DNA of 38,088 nt, from NCBI GenBank assembly GCA_023266335.1, contig JAHFQJ010000018.1:1-38088 (forward strand), in the 5' to 3' direction. Of the stretch, positions 35,360 through 38,088 are shown piece by piece. The notes below the pieces were generated by a model that saw only the letters and a program-made list of their open reading frames with translations, was not told the DNA's origin and did no database searches. The translations under genes and the position numbers were made by a program. The DNA comes from Burkholderiaceae bacterium. Lineage in GTDB: Bacteria > Pseudomonadota > Gammaproteobacteria > Burkholderiales > Burkholderiaceae. Position 1 is the stretch's first letter. Each line of letters begins with the position of its first letter.

Positions 35360-36187
35360 ATGTCTCAATTTCAAAAAATATCTAATCTCATAGACTCTTC
35401 TATTTTATTATTAAAGCAGAAAAGTCAACCTGCTTTAGTAACATTTATTACAGCTGGCGACCCTATTATGCTAGACACTGTGCAAATTATGCATACTATG
35501 GCAAATAATGGGACAGACATTATAGAATTAGGTGTGCCTTTTTCTGACCCTATGGCAGATGGACCAACTATACAAAGATCGTCTGATAGAGCAGTTAGGG
35601 CTGGAGTAAGTTTAATTGATATTTTAGATATAGTTAAATCTTTTAGAGAAAAAAATAAGACTACACCCATAGTGTTAATGGGATATGCTAATACATTCAG
35701 TTATTACAAACAAGTTTTTGGAATAGATAAATTAGCAGACAAAATACAAGCTAGCGGAGTTGACGGAATATTATTAGTAGATATGCCTCCGGAACATGAT
35801 AAAGATAGAGAAATATTTGCAAAACACAATTTACATAATATTTATTTAATTTCCCCAACTACATCTAAAGAAAGAATGGAATATATAAATTCCCATGCTA
35901 GCGGCTATATTTATTACGTTGCTCTAAAAGGTGTAACAGGTGCAAAAACCTTGGATATATCAAGTTTGGTTGATTATTTGCCCACAATTAAACAAAATAT
36001 CAATTTACCAATTACTGTCGGCTTTGGTATTGATAACCATGAAACAGCGGCTAAAATTTCAAAACATGCAGATGGTATTGTGATTGGAAGTAAACTTATT
36101 AGCATTTTAGAACATACTCCAAAAAATCAGCAAATAGAAGTTTTAGCACAATTTATTCAAAATATATCTAATGCTATAATAAAGTAA
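35360..36187 (+). CDS. trpA: Tryptophan synthase alpha subunit
   Basis: This cleaves indole-3-glycerol phosphate and passes indole to the beta subunit. The catalytic pair is E56 and D67 in IIELGVPFSDPMADGPTIQ, with the usual 11-residue spacing. FITAGDP, GVDGILLVDMPPE, VALKGVTGAKTLD and VGFGI..HETAAKISKHADGIVIGS complete the TIM barrel. The length of 275 aa is normal. trpB is not adjacent, which is unusual, so it must be encoded elsewhere if the enzyme is complete. Confidence 0.96.
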   Translation: MSQFQKISNLIDSSILLLKQKSQPALVTFITAGDPIMLDTVQIMHTMANNGTDIIELGVPFSDPMADGPTIQRSSDRAVRAGVSLIDILDIVKSFREKNKTTPIVLMGYANTFSYYKQVFGIDKLADKIQASGVDGILLVDMPPEHDKDREIFAKHNLHNIYLISPTTSKERMEYINSHASGYIYYVALKGVTGAKTLDISSLVDYLPTIKQNINLPITVGFGIDNHETAAKISKHADGIVIGSKLISILEHTPKNQQIEVLAQFIQNISNAIIK

Positions 36188-36211
36188 TTTTTTAAATTTA
36201 AATAGTTATAT

Positions 36212-37303
36212 ATGACTAAAACACTAAATGTAAATCTTAGCTATCATCAATATCCCATTCATATTGGCGAGAATATATTAAATGAAGTTAAATATTTTCA
36301 GCCTCATATTAAGCAAAATCAAAAAGTTTTAATTGTTACTAATACCACAGTTTCTCAATTATATGCAGATAAACTTGCTAAAACCTTATCAGCTATTACT
36401 CCACATATTTATATCGCAGAACTGCCGGATGGAGAAGAATATAAATCTTGGCAATATTTAGATATTATTTTTACTAAGCTGCTTGAACATGATTTTGACA
36501 GACAAAGCATTATAACCGTATTAGGCGGTGGTGTAGTTGGAGATATGGCAGGGTTTGCTGCTTCCAGCTTTATGCGGGGTATAAAATTTATACAAGTGCC
36601 GACAACTTTATTATCCCAAGTTGATTCATCAGTGGGAGGTAAAACAGGAATTAACCATGCTTTAGGTAAAAATATGATAGGGGCATTTTGTCAGCCTCAA
36701 GCGGTGATTGCAGATATTTCAACATTAAAAACATTACCAAAGCGTGAATTAATTGCTGGAATTTCAGAAATAATTAAGCATGCCTGTATTGCAGATGTTA
36801 ATTATTTAGCATGGTTAGAGGGCAATATAGAAAATATGCTGAATTTAGATATAAATAGTTTAATTGAAGCTATTTATGTGTCATGTAAAATCAAAGCTGA
36901 TTTTGTGCAAAAAGATGAAAAAGAACAAAATATACGGGCATATCTTAATTTTGGTCATACATTTGGTCATGCTATAGAAACAGCTATGGGTTATGGTGTA
37001 TGGCTTCATGGTGAAGCTGTCGGATGTGGTATGATTATGGCAGCTCATTTATCTCAATTACTTGGATTTATCAATCAGGAAGAACAAAATAGAATTAACA
37101 CTTTAATCAAAAAATCCGGATTACCCATATATAGCCCGCCTATAAAAATATCTGAATACATAAAAAACATGAGTAAAGATAAAAAAAATCATGCAGGAAA
37201 TATTCAGTTTATATTATTAAATGGTTTAGGTCAGGCACATAAAACTACAGTAGATTTAAACTTAGTTAATAAAGTTTTATTAGAAAATGGAGCAGTGTTA
37301 TAA
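36212..37303 (+). CDS. aroB: 3-Dehydroquinate synthase
   Basis: This NAD- and metal-dependent enzyme forms 3-dehydroquinate in the shikimate pathway. LGGGVVGDMAGFAASSFMRG binds NAD, followed by FIQVPTTLLSQVDSSVGGKTGIN. The metal ligands lie in ELIAGISEIIKHACI and LNFGHTFGHAIE..LHGEAV. The length of 363 aa is standard. Its TAA overlaps the next ATG (TAATG). With trpA upstream it forms a loose aromatic-amino-acid group. Confidence 0.97.
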   Translation: MTKTLNVNLSYHQYPIHIGENILNEVKYFQPHIKQNQKVLIVTNTTVSQLYADKLAKTLSAITPHIYIAELPDGEEYKSWQYLDIIFTKLLEHDFDRQSIITVLGGGVVGDMAGFAASSFMRGIKFIQVPTTLLSQVDSSVGGKTGINHALGKNMIGAFCQPQAVIADISTLKTLPKRELIAGISEIIKHACIADVNYLAWLEGNIENMLNLDINSLIEAIYVSCKIKADFVQKDEKEQNIRAYLNFGHTFGHAIETAMGYGVWLHGEAVGCGMIMAAHLSQLLGFINQEEQNRINTLIKKSGLPIYSPPIKISEYIKNMSKDKKNHAGNIQFILLNGLGQAHKTTVDLNLVNKVLLENGAVL

Positions 37304-37731
37304 TGAATAGTTTCATAAAAAATTTATTCCTGCTAATTTTAGCATTAAATAATTTTAATATTAGCTATGCAAATTCTTCAAATTCAAATATTGATTATGA
37401 GAGTATAATTAAACATGAAAAGCAAAAATTATCTTTGATAAAACAAACAGCTAATGAACAAGAAAAAGAATGTTATAAAAGGTTTTTTATAAATAATTGT
37501 ATCAATAAAATAAAAAAAGAGTTTTATAAACAAAGTGATGAGATTGAACATAAAATTCTAGGTTATAAACAAGAAATCCGCCAGAAAAATTTTGATGAGG
37601 AACAGTTACGCATAAAACAAGCTAATCAAAAATTTGAGAATGAGGCAATTGACAGAGAAATGCAAAAACAGAAAAATATTGGCGAATTTGAATACAAACA
37701 AAATAAAGATGATACAAGAATTAAAAATTAA
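37303..37731 (+). CDS. Secreted coiled-coil hypothetical protein, 142 aa
   Basis: The N-terminal hydrophobic stretch (residues 8-16) followed by ISYANSSN looks like a Sec signal with cleavage after YAN or nearby. The mature part is charged and helical: EQEKECYKRFFINNCINKI, then RQKNFDEEQLRIKQANQKF. This ECYxxFxxNxC and R-E-N-D-E pattern recurs in small betaproteobacterial proteins of unknown role. Two Cys may form a disulfide. It overlaps aroB upstream and the next gene downstream by one base each. Confidence 0.75.
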   Translation: MNSFIKNLFLLILALNNFNISYANSSNSNIDYESIIKHEKQKLSLIKQTANEQEKECYKRFFINNCINKIKKEFYKQSDEIEHKILGYKQEIRQKNFDEEQLRIKQANQKFENEAIDREMQKQKNIGEFEYKQNKDDTRIKN

Positions 37732-38088
37732 TGGATTGCATAAATAAAATGATGACTAAAAAAACCGAACCAAGAGAATTAATCAGCTTTGATTTTGCAA
37801 TTAAGTACTTATTCCGCAATAAAGCTAATTTTGCGGTATTAGAAGGTTTTTTAACTGATTTATTTGAAAAGCCAATTCAGATACTGGAATTATTAGAAAG
37901 CGAAAGCAATAAAATAAATATTGATGATAAATCGAACCGTGTTGATGTGCTGGTTAAAGATGATAAAGACGATATTTATATTATCGAGCTTCAATACGGG
38001 CATCAGAATGATTTTATTGAACGCATAATCTACGGCGTAAGTAAAGCTGTCATAGAGCATATGCGGGCAGGCGAAGCCTATTCAAACA
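37731..38088 (+). CDS. Rpn/PD-(D/E)XK transposase-family protein, N-terminal part (cut by window end)
   Basis: The frame is open to the last base (119 codons). The ATG at 37731 overlaps the preceding TAA; ATGs at 37749 and 37752 are alternatives and give MTKKTEPRELISFDFAIKYL, closer to the family start. The core FRNKANFAVLEGFLTDLF, then NRVDVLVKDD and IYIIELQYGHQ, shows the D...ExQ nuclease site. This is a different subgroup from the gene at 7158-8060, with little direct similarity outside the motifs. Confidence 0.85.
   Translation, partial: MDCINKMMTKKTEPRELISFDFAIKYLFRNKANFAVLEGFLTDLFEKPIQILELLESESNKINIDDKSNRVDVLVKDDKDDIYIIELQYGHQNDFIERIIYGVSKAVIEHMRAGEAYSN

Overview
The window comes from a low-GC bacterium with a Gram-negative envelope, shown by the YadA-type outer-membrane anchor, Lgt, SecG and a periplasmic PstS. 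Genes are dense, and TAATG and ATGA stop/start overlaps are common. The order orn, divergent Ste24-type M48 protease, rsgA, and the small ECYKRF-type secreted protein after aroB, both resemble betaproteobacteria (Burkholderiales). Low GC and dispersed small repeats suggest a host-associated lineage. The taxonomic call is inference; no rRNA or tRNA gene was seen.

Layout. 1-1507 is the 3' part of a trimeric autotransporter adhesin whose gene begins outside the window. 1.8-6.9 kb carries small unknown proteins, ybeD/orn (minus) divergent from an M48 protease and rsgA (plus), a YqaE-like peptide and an MscS channel. 7.0-16.4 kb carries an Rpn/PD-(D/E)XK transposase-family gene preceded by a small inverted-repeat element, then thrC, nth, a lone pstS with a Pho-box-like site and a terminator, an RhlE-type helicase, uvrA and a Trm112-like protein.

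16.4-28.2 kb is the accessory block. It holds (a) a two-gene DNA methyltransferase unit whose larger protein ends in a winged-helix-like and a nuclease-like domain; (b) a surface-glycan unit of wecB, a GT32-like glycosyltransferase and a flippase; (c) a divergent two-gene restriction-modification system resembling BcgI (nuclease and methylase in one chain plus a two-TRD specificity protein); (d) a second flippase paralogous to the first; and (e) a Pro/Asn/Gln-rich unknown gene whose frame continues past one TGA.

28.3-38.1 kb returns to housekeeping genes: lgt-thyA-coaE, convergent ybaB, bioC, dxs, secG-DUF502-trpA-aroB, a small secreted coiled-coil protein, and a second Rpn-family gene cut by the window end.

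The most interesting parts are the two unlike DNA-modification modules around the glycan genes, the methyltransferase/nuclease-like fusion, the TGA-split gene, and a short inverted-repeat element with one full and one internally deleted copy.
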